64,000 nt of DNA from Chaetoderma sp. LZ-2023a (lineage: Eukaryota; Mollusca; Caudofoveata; Chaetodermatida; Chaetodermatidae). The notes beneath the pieces are model-generated. The model worked only from the letters and a program-made list of their open reading frames with translations. It ran no database searches and had not been told where the DNA came from. The stretch spans positions 65,667,688-65,731,687 of the forward strand of contig CM067370.1 in NCBI GenBank assembly GCA_034401795.1. The letters are read 5' to 3'. Below are positions 1-10,208 of the stretch, piece after piece (within the stretch, counting starts at the first letter, position 1; every line of letters begins with the position of its first letter). The translations under genes were made by a program, and so were the position numbers.

Positions 1-2
1 GT

Positions 3-686
3 CGCCCCGGTCCGGCACTTGTGGATAAGTCCCAGGCACACCACGAGGAAGTCCTGTCCCTATGCGATGAGGGTGTGCGGGCAGCTATGAGTGCTGTCAA
101 CCATTCCTATCGCCTTCTTCAGTCGGTGTGGGCTGAAGCGGGGGCAGGCCACCCTGTGCCACCTGTGGCGCTTTCGTGCGTCAATGACGACTTGGTGCTG
201 TCTATGGACACACTGGCAAGGGTGCAAGCGCGCGTGACAAAGTCCAGGAGGCAAATGGTTCTTGACCATATGCGTCCGGCTACGGCAGTCAGGGAGCGTC
301 TTCTTGGGATGCCCCTGACAGGGCCTAGCATCTTCGGTGGCCAGGCGCGGGCCATCTTAGAGGACACTGCCAGCATCGCGCAGAATCGGTTGGCGGTCAA
401 CCTACAGCTGGAGCTAGTGCAACAAACGCACACACTAGGGGCTGTAGGGAAACCGCTAGCTGGCCAACCTTCGAAGAAGCAGAAGGGCAAGGCGAAAGCC
501 AAGCCTGCTGCGACTTCTGCCTCGTCTGCGTTTTCTCAGCCGTCGCCGGCTAAGAAATCCTGGAAGGTTGTGGAGGCCCCTACCCTCCCCAGTGTTGCTC
601 CTGATCGCCCTAGAGGCGGGAAGGGCAAGGGGAAGGTTAAGGGTAAGTCCTCCAAGGGCGGAAAGAAGGGAGCGGATCGTACCTGA
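3..686 (+). CDS. DIRS A1 ORF1 (Gag-like), C-terminal part
   Basis: The frame is open from the window edge to a stop at 684-686, so it is partial at the 5' side. The protein is helical and charged. It ends in a long Lys/Gly/Ser/Pro-rich basic tail with repeated KGK motifs, as expected of a nucleic-acid-binding Gag-like protein. A conserved block shared with subfamily B contains the motif PLTGPSIFGG (PMTGPGLFGG in B1). The same frame exists in copy A2 at 21426-22235 but is closed there by a stop in the basic tail. Function as the particle-forming protein is inferred from position and composition. Confidence 0.75.
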   Translation, partial: RPGPALVDKSQAHHEEVLSLCDEGVRAAMSAVNHSYRLLQSVWAEAGAGHPVPPVALSCVNDDLVLSMDTLARVQARVTKSRRQMVLDHMRPATAVRERLLGMPLTGPSIFGGQARAILEDTASIAQNRLAVNLQLELVQQTHTLGAVGKPLAGQPSKKQKGKAKAKPAATSASSAFSQPSPAKKSWKVVEAPTLPSVAPDRPRGGKGKGKVKGKSSKGGKKGADRT

Positions 687-743
687 GGGCACGAAAGCTC
701 CCTTCATATCCGCCTGGACCGCACCTGTGCGACAGGAACAGCG

Positions 744-2887
744 GTGCCAGTTATACCCGCCGAGCCAAGACGGAAATGGTTTTCTCTCTCTCTCATTAAG
801 AAAGGGGGGGGGGCAGCGGACCGCGAGCCGGACAACCCCGTTAGACGTCGAGACGTCTATGGTGGGTGGAAGGCTCATGCGTTTCGTCGAGGCCTGGCGA
901 GGTGTGACGTCAGACAGTCTGGTCCTGGGGTGGTTATCCCAGGGGTACATGCCGGAGTGGTGGGACTACGAATCTGTCTTTGGCACCTGTCTGGACACCC
1001 GTACCACGGGACCCAGACAAGTTAGAAGCCATTCAAAACGAAGTGTCGGGTTTGCTTCTGATGGGAGCAATAAAACCAGCGAACCAGAACACTCCGGGCT
1101 TCTATTCAAATATGTTCCTTGTCCCCAAGAGCACGGGGGGATGGAGACCCATACTCAATCTCAGGCCATTAAATTGGTTTATCCATACGCCTCGGTTCCT
1201 GATGGAAACACCGAGATCGGTAATGGCGGGATTGAGGAAGGGAATGTGGTGTATGTCGATCGATCTGAAAGATGCATACTTCCACATTCCTATGAACCGG
1301 AGTTGGCACAGGTTTCTGAGATTTGCGTTTCAGAATCAAGTATGGGAGTTTACTGTTCTCCCGTTTGGCCTGTCGACAGCTCCGAGGGTTTTCACAAGAG
1401 TGGTCCTTGCGGTGACAGCGTTTCTCAGAAAAGAGAACGTGGCGCTACACACCTACATAGACGACTGGCTGCTCAAGGCAGACTCTGCAGCCAGGTTGAA
1501 CGTGGATACTGCTCTGACTCTGAAGTTACTTTCAGATCTAGGCTGGATAGTCAACAAGGAGAAATCCGAGTTGACACCCACTCAACATTTCGTTTATTTG
1601 GGGATGCGATTCGATCTCGAGGAGGGCAGGGTTTACCCGTCAGAACCCAGAGTGGTGTCTCTGTTAGCCATCCTCAAGAGTTTTCGAGTGGGAAACCACA
1701 TTCAGGCGAGGCGGTTTCTTCAGATGCTGGGCATGATGGTCTCCATGGAGCAAGTGATCCCGTACGCTGCTCTAATGCGAAGACCTATCCAGTTGTATCT
1801 GATGTCTCTGTGGAAACAGAGAACAGAACCCCTGTCAAAACTGGTGCCAGTTTTGGAGCCGATAATATCGCATCTTGTATGGTGGAAACAGCGTCAGAAT
1901 CTCCTAGATGGGGTTTTGCTGCACCTACCTCGCCCCCAGCTGTCCGTGTACACGAATGCGTCGCTGGATGGGTGGGGTGCCTGCCTGGGAGAACACCAGG
2001 TCTCGGGCACATGGACTCTCCTGGAGAGTCAGCTGCATATCAATCTGTTGGAAATGATGGCAGTGGAACTGGCGTTGGAAGAGTTTCTTCCGATGATCAG
2101 GGGCAAGGTGATATTGATACGGTCGGACAATTCGACGGTAGTATCATACATAAATCGCCAAGGCGGGACCCAGTCACCCACACTGTGTATCAAAGTGTGG
2201 CACTTGATTCAATGGTGCAGGAATTACTCGGTTGTTTTGAAAGCAGCTCACATTCCTGGGCGCTTGAACATTCTGGCGGATGCTTTGTTTCGCAGACAGA
2301 CAATTCTGCCAACAGAATGGTCCCTCAACCCTCCAGTTCTACGAAGGATCTTCGAGCATTGGGGCAAACCCAACGTGGACTTGTTCGGCACAAGGGAAAA
2401 TGCTCAAATTATGACTTATGTCTCGCCGATTCCAGATCCAAATGCCGTCGATACAGACGCTCTGGCGATAAGCTGGAGAGGGATGCACGCTTACGCGTAC
2501 CCACCCACCATCCTTCTACCGAAGGTATTGGTGAAGATCAGGGAGGAACCGTGTCTGGTCCTGCTAATAGCGCCGTATTGGCCAAGCAGGGCGTGGTTCA
2601 CGGATCTTCTGGATCTGCTGGTGGAAAATCCAGTGCAGTTGCCCGAGATTCCGAACATAATCTCCCAGGCCAAGGGACGCTTCCTACACGAGCGTCCCGA
2701 AATGTTCAAATTGACTGCGTGGATATTATCAAACAACGTTCCACGTCGGAAGGCTTTTCTCGACAAGCTGCTGATTTCATCGCGGCTGCGAGAAGGAGGT
2801 CAACCTTCAAGTCATATAACAACATATTTGCAGACTGGTGTGAAGAAAAGGGTATTGATACCTTTCAATCCACTATTCAGCAAATAG
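744..2887 (+). pseudogene. DIRS A1 reverse transcriptase - RNase H - methyltransferase-like frame, broken
   Basis: This is the replication polyprotein. The long open part (980-2887) has the RT core with YIDDW, an RNase H domain and a Dam-like methyltransferase region typical of DIRS (LFGTRENA, then ISWRGMHAYAYPP). Against copy A2 there is an 8-nt deletion near 966, which separates the N-terminal stretch (VPVIPAEPRRKW, no ATG) from the RT. A poly-G run near 807 lies in the same upstream stretch. In the first RNase H motif the expected YTDAS reads YTNAS (codon 1954-1956), so a catalytic Asp is lost. The C-terminal third overlaps the recombinase frame. Almost certainly non-functional. Confidence 0.88.
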
Positions 2888-3728
2888 CAGACTTTCTCTG
2901 TGAGCTGTTCTTTTCAGGACTAGCTCCCGTCACAATTGCTGGATACAAGTCAGCTTTGGCATCAGTTATCCCTTGTCTAGCCAACAGGGATAGTCCAGAG
3001 GTGCCCCAGTTAAATGTGATGGTGAAGGGAATGAGCAATCTCCGACCGAGACAACCCGTAGTCATTCCAGCCTGGAGTCTATCTTTAGTGCTTAATGTCC
3101 TGGCCAACACCCTTTCGAACCGTTGCGTTCGGCTAGTCTAAAGCATTTGACTCTAAAGGCGGTTTTTCTATTGGCAGCTTCCTCAGCTAGAAGGCGCAGT
3201 GAGATCCATGCGCTTTTGGCAGAGAGGGACCGATTTATTGTCTCCGGAGAGGGTCTGCGTTTTCTGCCAAGAGCAGAGTTTATGTCAAAGAATCAATCTT
3301 TGAGATATCCCGGCAAACCGATCATAATAGCGAAGTTAACTAGGTTTGATCGCGATGGCAGTGTCTGGTGCCCGGTCCGTGCTTTGACTAAGTACAAGAA
3401 ACGGACTGACTCGTTACGGTCGAATGATAGACATCTGTGGATCTGCCATAATAAGTCTTATGGCGCCGCATCCATGGATACTATCTCTCGTTGGGTAGTC
3501 GAATGCATTCAGACTACTCATGAAATGGCGACTGGGCACCAGGTGCAAGGCGCAAGGGCACACGATGTTAGAGGAATAGCCGCCTCGACCGCCCTTTACA
3601 GTGGTGTTCCGTTAGAGGACATCATGGCCGTTGCACAATGGCACTGTGAGTCCTCATTTACAGATTACTAGATGAGGGATGTGTCAGACTCAGCCAATCC
3701 ACTCGCGTTGGCTGTTTTGAGACGATAG
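2690..3728 (+). pseudogene. DIRS A1 tyrosine recombinase, catalytic Tyr codon replaced by stop
   Basis: This is a DIRS-type tyrosine recombinase, which integrates the circular DNA intermediate. The upstream part reads in the frame that is open from 568. A frameshift near 3115 moves the catalytic part to the frame ending at 3671. Visible motifs are SSARRRSEIH (first Arg), AHDVRG (HxxR) and QWHCESSFTD. At the nucleophile, copies A2 and B1 read YYMRD and HYLRD. Here the Tyr codon is TAG at 3669-3671, after which the same frame continues to a TAG at 3726-3728 with the conserved LALAVLRR tail. The enzyme is therefore truncated at its nucleophile. Confidence 0.9.
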
Positions 3729-4238
3729 TTAAGTGACCACACTGCTTTGCACCCTTTTTTCACTTTGGTAAGAAAAGAACCTAAAGCATGCATGGTCGAG
3801 CGTGAGGATGACAACCAGATTGTGTCACTGATGGCCTGACCAGTGAATGGTTGGAGGCGGTACGTCTGAAGTCCAATTATCATACGGTAATTCATTAGTG
3901 AGATTTTTTTGTATTATGTCTATATATCATGTTCATTCATCTTATATATTCATGCTCATTCCCAGGCTAATACATGTGGATATGCAAGGAGCAGTTAACC
4001 CTCTTGGCATATTTGTGTTTCAGGCGAGATACATGTTCATGAGTTCTCTCCCTTTTCTTAGGAGAAAAAGGGGGGGGGGCATTGACGCGAATGTGATTCG
4101 GTTCCGATAACTTGACGGTCCTTTTAGGTCTCCGTTAGTCAAGTTGTTAAGTCTAAATCTTTCTCCAAGGGGCAAAAGTAGCATTTATGGCTTGCCCCTT
4201 CCCACCAGGTTACTGATCAAATCTGGTGTATATAAGAA

Positions 4239-4329
4239 GTAACAGAATGGTGAGTATTGATCGAAGGAGAATGCAGGAAATTTCAATTTCCCTTTCTCCG
4301 AGATCTAACAATACTCACCATTCTGTTAC
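4239..4329. repeat. DIRS A1 internal complementary region
   Basis: The segment starts with GTAACAGAATGGTGAGTATTG and ends with the inverted form of the same words. Its middle fuses the complement of the family's left outer end (GATCGAAGGAGAATG) to the complement of the right outer end (CAGGAAATTTCAATTTCCC). This is the DIRS internal complementary region, thought to template the circle junction during replication. The equivalent in A2 is at 25967-26060. Confidence 0.85.
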
Positions 4330-4356
4330 GGACCCAGCCTCCCAGCCCCACGGAGG

Positions 4357-4577
4357 CAAGCCATGGTTTTCTCTTGTTTGGTGGCTATGCAAACAATATG
4401 AGCTCTATGGTAGACGGGTACTCGGGAGTTGGGAGCCGAGTACCCGGTTCCAAGGAGTCGGTAAAGCTTTCTAAGTCTATAGTCCTAGAGCCAGCTGTCA
4501 TGGCCAGCTGTATATCAGAAGTAACAGAATGGTGAGTATTGTTAGATCTCGGAGAAAGGGAAATTGAAATTTCCTGC
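4357..4577. repeat. DIRS A1 right inverted terminal repeat
   Basis: This matches the right repeat of A2 (26083-26305) in direct orientation and the left repeat of A2 (19243-19442) in inverted orientation. It includes the words GAGCTCTATGGTAGACGGGT and CAGCTGT. It ends with the right outer terminus ATTTCCTGC. Confidence 0.85.
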
Positions 4578-5796
4578 AGTCTCAACCAATCAACGCGCAC
4601 GTGATGACGAGACATGGTTAATGACCACGTGATACTGGCCGTCACAAATTATCAAGTACACACACGCTTATAACATTATTGGGAACTATTTTGAACGGAA
4701 GCAAATGCGGATATCTCCGCCATTTCTGGATTTTAGATCTGTAAAAAGATTTGGATTCCTTATTTCATTCTGGTAATGATCCTTAGTAAGAATGACGAGG
4801 AAGGCCTATTATTAAGGAATTATGAATACAGACCCGAGTATTCAAAAGATGCCATACTCTCCACACGTTAACACGCGTTGGTAGGCAATCTCTGACGCCT
4901 GCTCATGCGTGTACATGTTGTACTTGAAGTAATGGATTCAAACTGAATCCCTATATAACATGTATAAAGCAAGCAACTCCCATGCCTTGTATCAGACTAT
5001 TCTGGACTCGATCAAAACCAAGATCAGCATCACGTGGATAATGCGTAAACTCCCTTGAAGACGGGTGAAGATATAGCCATCTGGAATAACCTAGTCTTCA
5101 CCAATACAGACTTTCTCCGCTAAACAAATTAGGCCCAAATTCTAGAAACTCTTCGAAGGGAATTTCATACCATCGCTGACAACTCAAAATTGAGCTTTTG
5201 TTGGTTGATTGGCTTTTACAGTATAAATATATGATATAATTGGAGATCTTGAGGCTGAATATAAATTGCGTAGTTAAGTTGGATTCATTGAGCAAGCTGT
5301 TCACACAAAGATGATTGGTCACTTTGCTTGCCGGTCAGCTATAATTTTGTATTATCTTAAGAAACACATGTGTAAATCATTTCCAAATTTGTTTGTCCGC
5401 TTCCTGTGAAAATCAAGAAACATTGTCTGGCAATTGCTGAACCAAGTCCGAGAGCCTCCTTTGAAATTCCATTTGTGATATAACTGACCAGGCCCATGTA
5501 AGCTTGAGATATTGCCACGTAACTCTGTCTAAGACAATTTCAATTATTCTGTCAGTTTAGACTGTTTCAGCGGATTCTGTTGGTGGTCTTTATATCTGCA
5601 CCTCTCGAGACATTAAAGTGAAGTACATGTAGGTATGTCTTGGACTAACCTATTTAGGTACCATAGGAACTGTGTTTAAAGGTTAAAGTGTCAGAGTAAC
5701 AGTCATGGCAGTAAGAGTTACAGTTCAAAATATATACAACTGTTAAACTTGTGGATAACATTCACTTGTCTTTTTGGGCCCCAGGATAGCAGTTCC
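4578..5796. other. Non-coding interval upstream of STN1
   Basis: I see no convincing coding region. Two CACGTG E-box words sit about 35 bases apart near 4598-4638, and a short GCGGATATCTCCGC palindrome lies near 4708. A promoter or 5' untranslated exon of STN1 could lie here, but the sequence alone does not show it. Confidence 0.4.
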
Positions 5797-6018
5797 TTAA
5801 CCCTTTAATGGTCAAATTTGGTCGAGAAAATCTAAATATTTCCCTTTTGAATGTCTATTTGCAGGGCAAGAGAAGACTATTTTTGAAAATTTTACCACGG
5901 GAATGACTGGCTTGGTTACCAGTCATTCCATTTGTAAATTTTCAAAAAAACCTTTCCCTGCAGATATCCATTCTGCAAGACTACTTCAATGGCCGGTTTT
6001 GGCCGCCGTAACCAGTAA
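5797..6018. repeat. Hairpin MITE, TTAACCCTTTAA family
   Basis: The element starts at TTAACCCTTTAATGG and has a hairpin core. The left arm is TTTGAAAATTTTACC..GGAATGACTGG and the right arm is CCAGTCATTCC..GTAAATTTTC. The same core recurs at 6072, 8574, 8789, 56100 and 59731. It carries no gene, so it is a non-autonomous hairpin element. Confidence 0.6.
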
Positions 6019-6071
6019 TGGGTGAGTAAATACAATTTCCTGCTAACAAACAACATCTACATGTATTTTTG

Positions 6072-6219
6072 GTAACCCTTTAAGCCTCGAATTTATTCAA
6101 GAAAATTTTTCTCATACAAAATGTCCATTTGCAGACCAAAAGAAGAGTGTTTTTTTTAATTTACCACTGGAATGACTGCAGAAGCTGTTTTTGGCTAATA
6201 TAAGTGTTAAAGGGTTAAG
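6072..6219. repeat. Partial hairpin MITE, TTAACCCTTTAA family
   Basis: It begins with TAACCCTTTAAGCC and ends with GTGTTAAAGGGTTA, its inverted counterpart. Only one arm of the inner hairpin (GTCCATTTGCAGACCAAAAG, GGAATGACTG) remains, so this is a deleted copy of the family seen at 5797-6018. Confidence 0.55.
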
Positions 6220-6332
6220 AGACTACTAGAGCACCAGTTCCCGTGTAACAATTATATATATGCAAGTTTTCCTTTGAAAATCTGTTTGTGTTTTACAGTT
6301 GATGATATATATGTAGGACACCTAATGAAGAG

Positions 6333-6510
6333 ATGTGTAGCAGTGCTTTGCCATCTCATACACCATGCCCAGCTGACCTGACTGGTGCCACGACCAGCTC
6401 ACTGACATTTTATCCTGAGAAAGTTTGGGGATTGGACCATATATTCTACACATTCAACAAGCTTTACATCTGCGATTTACTGAAAATGCAGCCTTATCCA
6501 ACATTCCCAG
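6333..6510 (+). CDS. STN1: STN1 exon 1 (start codon, OB-fold beginning)
   Basis: The start is the ATG at 6333. The same frame upstream meets a TGA at 6303, so the coding region cannot extend further in this exon. A TTTTACAG just before 6300 could be the acceptor of a 5' untranslated intron. The residues end with the family signature WGLDHIFYTFNKLYICDLL followed by PTFPG. The donor is CCCAG|GTAACT and leaves phase 1. This exon gives the N-terminal strand and helix leading into the OB fold. Confidence 0.9.
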
Positions 6511-8337
6511 GTAACTCGCTGTTACTACATGTAGTGTATGCGCAGATAAATCTGTTATAGTGAGCAACTAATGTAGCATGACTAAAGCTATGTGGTCATG
6601 TTGGACAGGTAGTGTTCATTCTAGAAGCTAGGAAGGTGGAGCCTACGGACCAACTTGCTCCTGTCAACGATGTATTCAATCTTTTATCCAAATGCACTTC
6701 TTACATTCTCTAGCATGTCTAGTAGCGGAACTGAACCGATACCTATACATCTCCAAAACAAAAACAGAAACATTTTAGTACAATTTTTAACACAATGTAG
6801 GAAATGTTATGGTGAATATTTTGAACATAATTGAATTGGAAGCCTAAGACATTACTGCCTTAGGCAACACTGTCTTCCAATCCACTAATGCTCGAAATAT
6901 TGAACAGTGCATTTTATTTTGTTTTGGAAACATGTTAAGTTATTTCTAAGCTGTACTGTAATACACAAAATTTAAACAGTAAAGTTGCCCCTAATAGGCA
7001 GCTGGCAGTCTGGCACAATTGCGCATGTGCAGGACTGGCATGTCAATTCATGAAATTAGGGCTTATATATAACACGCATTAATTTTGTTGTTCTCCATTT
7101 TCCGTGAATATTCGCTTCTGTGGATTATTTTGCAGTCTGGATATTGGATTGTAACGTAGTTTGGCCTTCATTATTATCTTGGATCAGCGGCTCCCTGTAT
7201 TACGCACTCATCTAGGATACAATAACATAATGTTAGCTTTTCTTTTCTGTCCTTTCAGCTAGCTTGTGACTGAATGAGGACTTCATTTAATTTTATTTAA
7301 ATCAATTTTCAAAAATTTCGATGTCCTCTTGCAGGTGATTTTATCTGGGATGCTTTGTGCTACCTATGTACACTTCTTCTAGGCTCTTCTCTTTGTTAGG
7401 CTTAGTTGCAAGAGTGTACTAAGAGGTGCTAATTAATAATTATTATTAATTAAAAATAAATAATAATTTTATTATTTAAACTGAGCAAGAAAGATTACTC
7501 TTGGAAAAGATATTTCATCACAAACCTATTTGAAATTTTATCAAAATTTTGCGGGTGTTAATGTAGCTTCTTCGTTTTGGGATGTTTTCAAAAATTTTAT
7601 TTAAAGTTTTAATATTAATTTATTTATTTGCTAAAAACCACTAATAGCTCGGTGTCTGTATGTCATTTCAAAAACCAATTGTGGACTTGCCATCACTTTG
7701 TCAAATCTAAATGTGATCACAAGCGCTCCCGTTGTAGTACGTGCGATCCCGTTTACAAGTGTAACATCTGTGAACGATTATCGCCTGAAGTTACGCTTGT
7801 CCTATTGACAAATGGTGCTTGTCCCATCGGTTAATAGTTACATTGAAACTTGTGTTGTTACTACCAACTTGGTAGTCATTAGTGATAAGCATGATTGCCT
7901 CAATGGTCTAGAATGATAAGGCCCATTACCACGTTGGTCTATGGCAACGGTTATGCTTTCCCGATTGACGGTGCTTGTACTTAAGCATGTGCACAATGCC
8001 TCATCAGTCAGGTACTACAGTCTTTGGACTATTTATTTTAAAATATGTTGTGATAATAAGTGTGAATTTCTCTGGTTAACTGTAACAACTTTATGATGAT
8101 TAGCTCAAAAGTCGTTATATCGGAGCCAATGCTCAACTGGATGGTGATTTGTCAGCAACTGGTCTGCGACTAGTTGAACAACAAAAACAGGCATTAGTTG
8201 TTAGGCAGCAACATGTTCAATTTTACTTAGTTTCAAAATATAATGAACACTGTATTCCCAGGTACTTACATCAGGAAGAGTTTGCTGCCGCATTTGTAGT
8301 GTTAAAAGTATTAATTCATGATTGCTGTGATTTTCAG
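6511..8337 (+). other. STN1 intron 1
   Basis: This is a 1.8-kb AT-rich intron. It holds an old DIRS-like remnant (6960-7850) and no other recognisable feature. A short A/T palindrome (ATTAATAATTATTATTAATT) lies near 7432. Confidence 0.7.
6960..7850 (+). mobile_element. Old DIRS-like 5' end remnant
   Basis: Near 6985 the text GTTGCCCCTAATAGGCAG..CAGTCTGGC..GCGCATGTGCAG resembles the left terminal repeat of subfamily B (GGTGCCCCTACTGGGCAG..AGTCTGGC..GCGCATGCGCAG). At 7628-7834 a 68-codon frame encodes a Cys cluster (CSTCDPVYKCNIC) like the N-terminal Cys motif of DIRS ORF1 in B1, B3 and A2. Together they suggest the 5' end of a third, diverged DIRS copy. The inner part and right end are not found. 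Highly degenerate, so the call is tentative. Confidence 0.4.
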
Positions 8338-8433
8338 GTGCCTTTGCTTACAAGAACCATCCAATTTACAGGGTAGACATTGCGGGTACTGTTGTCAAAG
8401 TTGATGAAAAACCAAAGCTATTTTTATATGGAG
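8338..8433 (+). CDS. STN1: STN1 exon 2 (OB-fold core)
   Basis: The acceptor is GATTTTCAG|GT and the donor GGAG|GTAAAA, phase 1 on both sides. The codons give AFAYKNHPIYRVDIAGTVV and then VDEKPKLFLYG. This matches the first OB-fold strands of STN1, where the vertebrate protein has HPI..VDVLGTV and a Tyr-Gly at the same exon end. No internal stop. Confidence 0.92.
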
Positions 8434-8573
8434 GTAAAAATAAAATACAACTCGCAACTAGGAAATACATATGTGTGTCTGCCTGTCAGACTCTATTTCT
8501 CGCATGTCAAATGTTCTGACATTTCTGATAAAGCAAGCCGATGCAACTATGGTACATATGCACTTGGTTTAAT

Positions 8574-8788
8574 TAATGCTTTAACACTCATATCAGCCAA
8601 AACGATTTCTGCAGTGGGTTTGAAAATATCCATCTGCAGACCAAAGGAAGACTAGTTTTGAAAATTTGCCACTGGAATGACTGGCTCGAAAATCAAGTCA
8701 GTCAATCGTCTTCTCTTGGTCTGCAAATGGTAATTTTCTATTAGGAAATTGAAATTTTCTTGATTAAATTTGAGTGTTAAAGTGTTAA
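8574..8788. repeat. Hairpin MITE, TTAACCCTTTAA family, in STN1 intron 2
   Basis: The ends are imperfect inverted repeats (TGCTTTAACACTC against GAGTGTTAAAGTGTTAA). The core is a hairpin around TGCAGACCAAAGGAAGAC and GTCTTCTCTTGGTCTGCA. It is one of at least six related copies in the window. Confidence 0.6.
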
Positions 8789-9014
8789 TGGACAAAGCAG
8801 CCTTTGCATTGGTCTTGAGGGATGTGCACATTCAAGCCAAGAGAAGCCTATTTTAGAAACCTTGCTACTGAACTGACTAGTGGTGCGATAACCGAGCCAG
8901 TGATTCCAGGGATAAAATTTCAAATGTACCGGTTGTCTTCTTTTGTCTGGCGAATGACCATTTGAGTGAGCATTTTGATTTTCTTTGCAAATCTTGGCAA
9001 TTAAATGGTTAAAT
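8789..9014. repeat. Second adjacent hairpin MITE
   Basis: A diverged copy follows the previous one directly. It has AAGCCAAGAGAAGCC at the left, GTCTTCTTTTGTCTGG at the right, and ends in AATTAAATGGTTAAAT. Boundaries are approximate. Confidence 0.45.
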
Positions 9015-9059
9015 TTACAATAAAGCTAACTATCTATCATTAACCCTTTCCAGATCAGA

Positions 9060-9780
9060 TGCATCAGTGTATCTCCCATCCCCCATATAAAATGAATACA
9101 GTATTTGCTTTGGCTGATTGTTTGCGTGTCCATTTGTCCAGGCTTTCATTTTCATGTGATAACTCAAGTTCTACTGGAGCTATTCATCAAACTTGGGTAG
9201 TAGGGTGCCCTTGTGGTCTCTAAGAACCATATTGATTTGGTGCCAATAATATGTCATGGTCATGGTGACTCAAAGTTCTATTTACGGGACCATCACCAAC
9301 CTGGCCTGTGTCTAATTGCCCTTGGATGTCCAAAGAACCCTGTTAATTTTGCTGACAAACGGTTGATGTCCAGGTGACATAACCAAGTCAAAATTTAACA
9401 AACTAACGCCATCTGCTTGCATTTCCAAATGATAACTCAAGTTTGATTGTAGAAATCTTCACAGACCTGGCGTGTGTGTTGCCGTCAGGGAGTACAAATA
9501 ATCCTATTAATGTTGTGGGCAAAAGGTTAATGCGACAATTGAAATTAAAATTAAGAATATTTGGTTGCATTTCCGGAAGATAACTTAAGTGGTACAGAAG
9601 AGATCTTCACCAACCTTGGCCTGTCTGTTGCCCTTGGTGGTTCAAAGAACCACGGTCATTTCGGTATTACTAGGTCAAAGGTCATTGTTATAATGACCCT
9701 ATTAACAGTGTTCATACTGGTTGTGGAATCCTTGAAAGACATGGATTTGAAAATTAAAATTCCAGACTGAAAGTCATTGA
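9060..9780. repeat. Diverged direct repeats in STN1 intron 2
   Basis: Three units begin near 9140, 9415 and 9566 with the shared word GATAACT(C/T)AAGT. They continue with CTTGG/CCTGG..TGTTGCC(C/G)T and a GGTTCAAAGAACC-like word. Such diverged intergenic repeats are common in mollusc genomes. The 69-codon frame at 9561-9770 is only a shadow of the repeat. No gene seen. Confidence 0.5.
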
Positions 9781-9923
9781 AAATCAGCATTTTTTTTACA
9801 TAGTTCATGGAAAAGTCATGGAAAATGGTTATCATGCAAAGTAAAAGAAATCTGTTAGTAAAGATTTATGCTGTCACATGTATGCAATAAAAATTATGGC
9901 AACAGCTTATCAAAACAAGGCTT

Positions 9924-10125
9924 TTCACTTCAAGAGTATACTTACCTCCCTAATACTTTTGATATTGCTAAATATTGGCTTTCACTCAATAAACACTCAG
10001 ATTTAAAACAGTTAGGTGCCCCTACTGGGCAGGGAGTCAGAGCGTAGTCTGGCGGATGCCAGCCCCACCACCGCGCATGCGCAGACTAGCACTACCTCTT
10101 TGCTAGATTATTGGCAAAGAGAACA
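9924..10125. repeat. DIRS B1 left inverted terminal repeat
   Basis: About 190 bases are inverted relative to 16704-16890. Shared words include ACTTACCTCCCTAATAC, GGTGCCCCTACTGGGCAG, GCGCATGCGCAGACTAGCAC and CTAGATTATTGGC. The outermost bases differ from the right end, as is usual in DIRS elements. Confidence 0.88.
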
Positions 10126-10208
10126 CACATGTCTTTTTGAGTCATAAGCTTTTCTTGCTCTTAAACTGTTATTTGGTGTATATTTTGGAGTGATAGTATC
10201 TGATTTGT

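Larger units (their letters stand above)
1..4577 (+). mobile_element. DIRS-type retrotransposon copy A1 (5' end outside window)
   Basis: This is a tyrosine-recombinase retrotransposon of the DIRS order, cut by the left edge of the window. It aligns with copy A2 from about 21751 onward, so roughly 2.5 kb of its 5' end is missing. In order it holds the end of ORF1, a reverse transcriptase/RNase H/methyltransferase-like frame, a tyrosine recombinase, an internal complementary region and the right inverted terminal repeat. The right end is placed at 4577 because the internal complementary region at 4239-4329 contains the complement of that end. DIRS elements make no target-site duplication, and none is visible. 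It lies upstream of STN1 in the same orientation. Frameshifts and a lost catalytic codon indicate a dead copy. Confidence 0.93.

Noticed and set aside
568..2650. Long frame of A1 upstream of the recombinase as a novel protein
   Set aside because: Apart from the last third it is just the RT gene read in a shifted frame. Its openness is reported as a finding, but I do not annotate a product.
4598..4640. CACGTG pair as the STN1 promoter
   Set aside because: Two E-boxes alone are weak evidence, and the distance to the first coding exon is 1.7 kb with no visible 5' exon.
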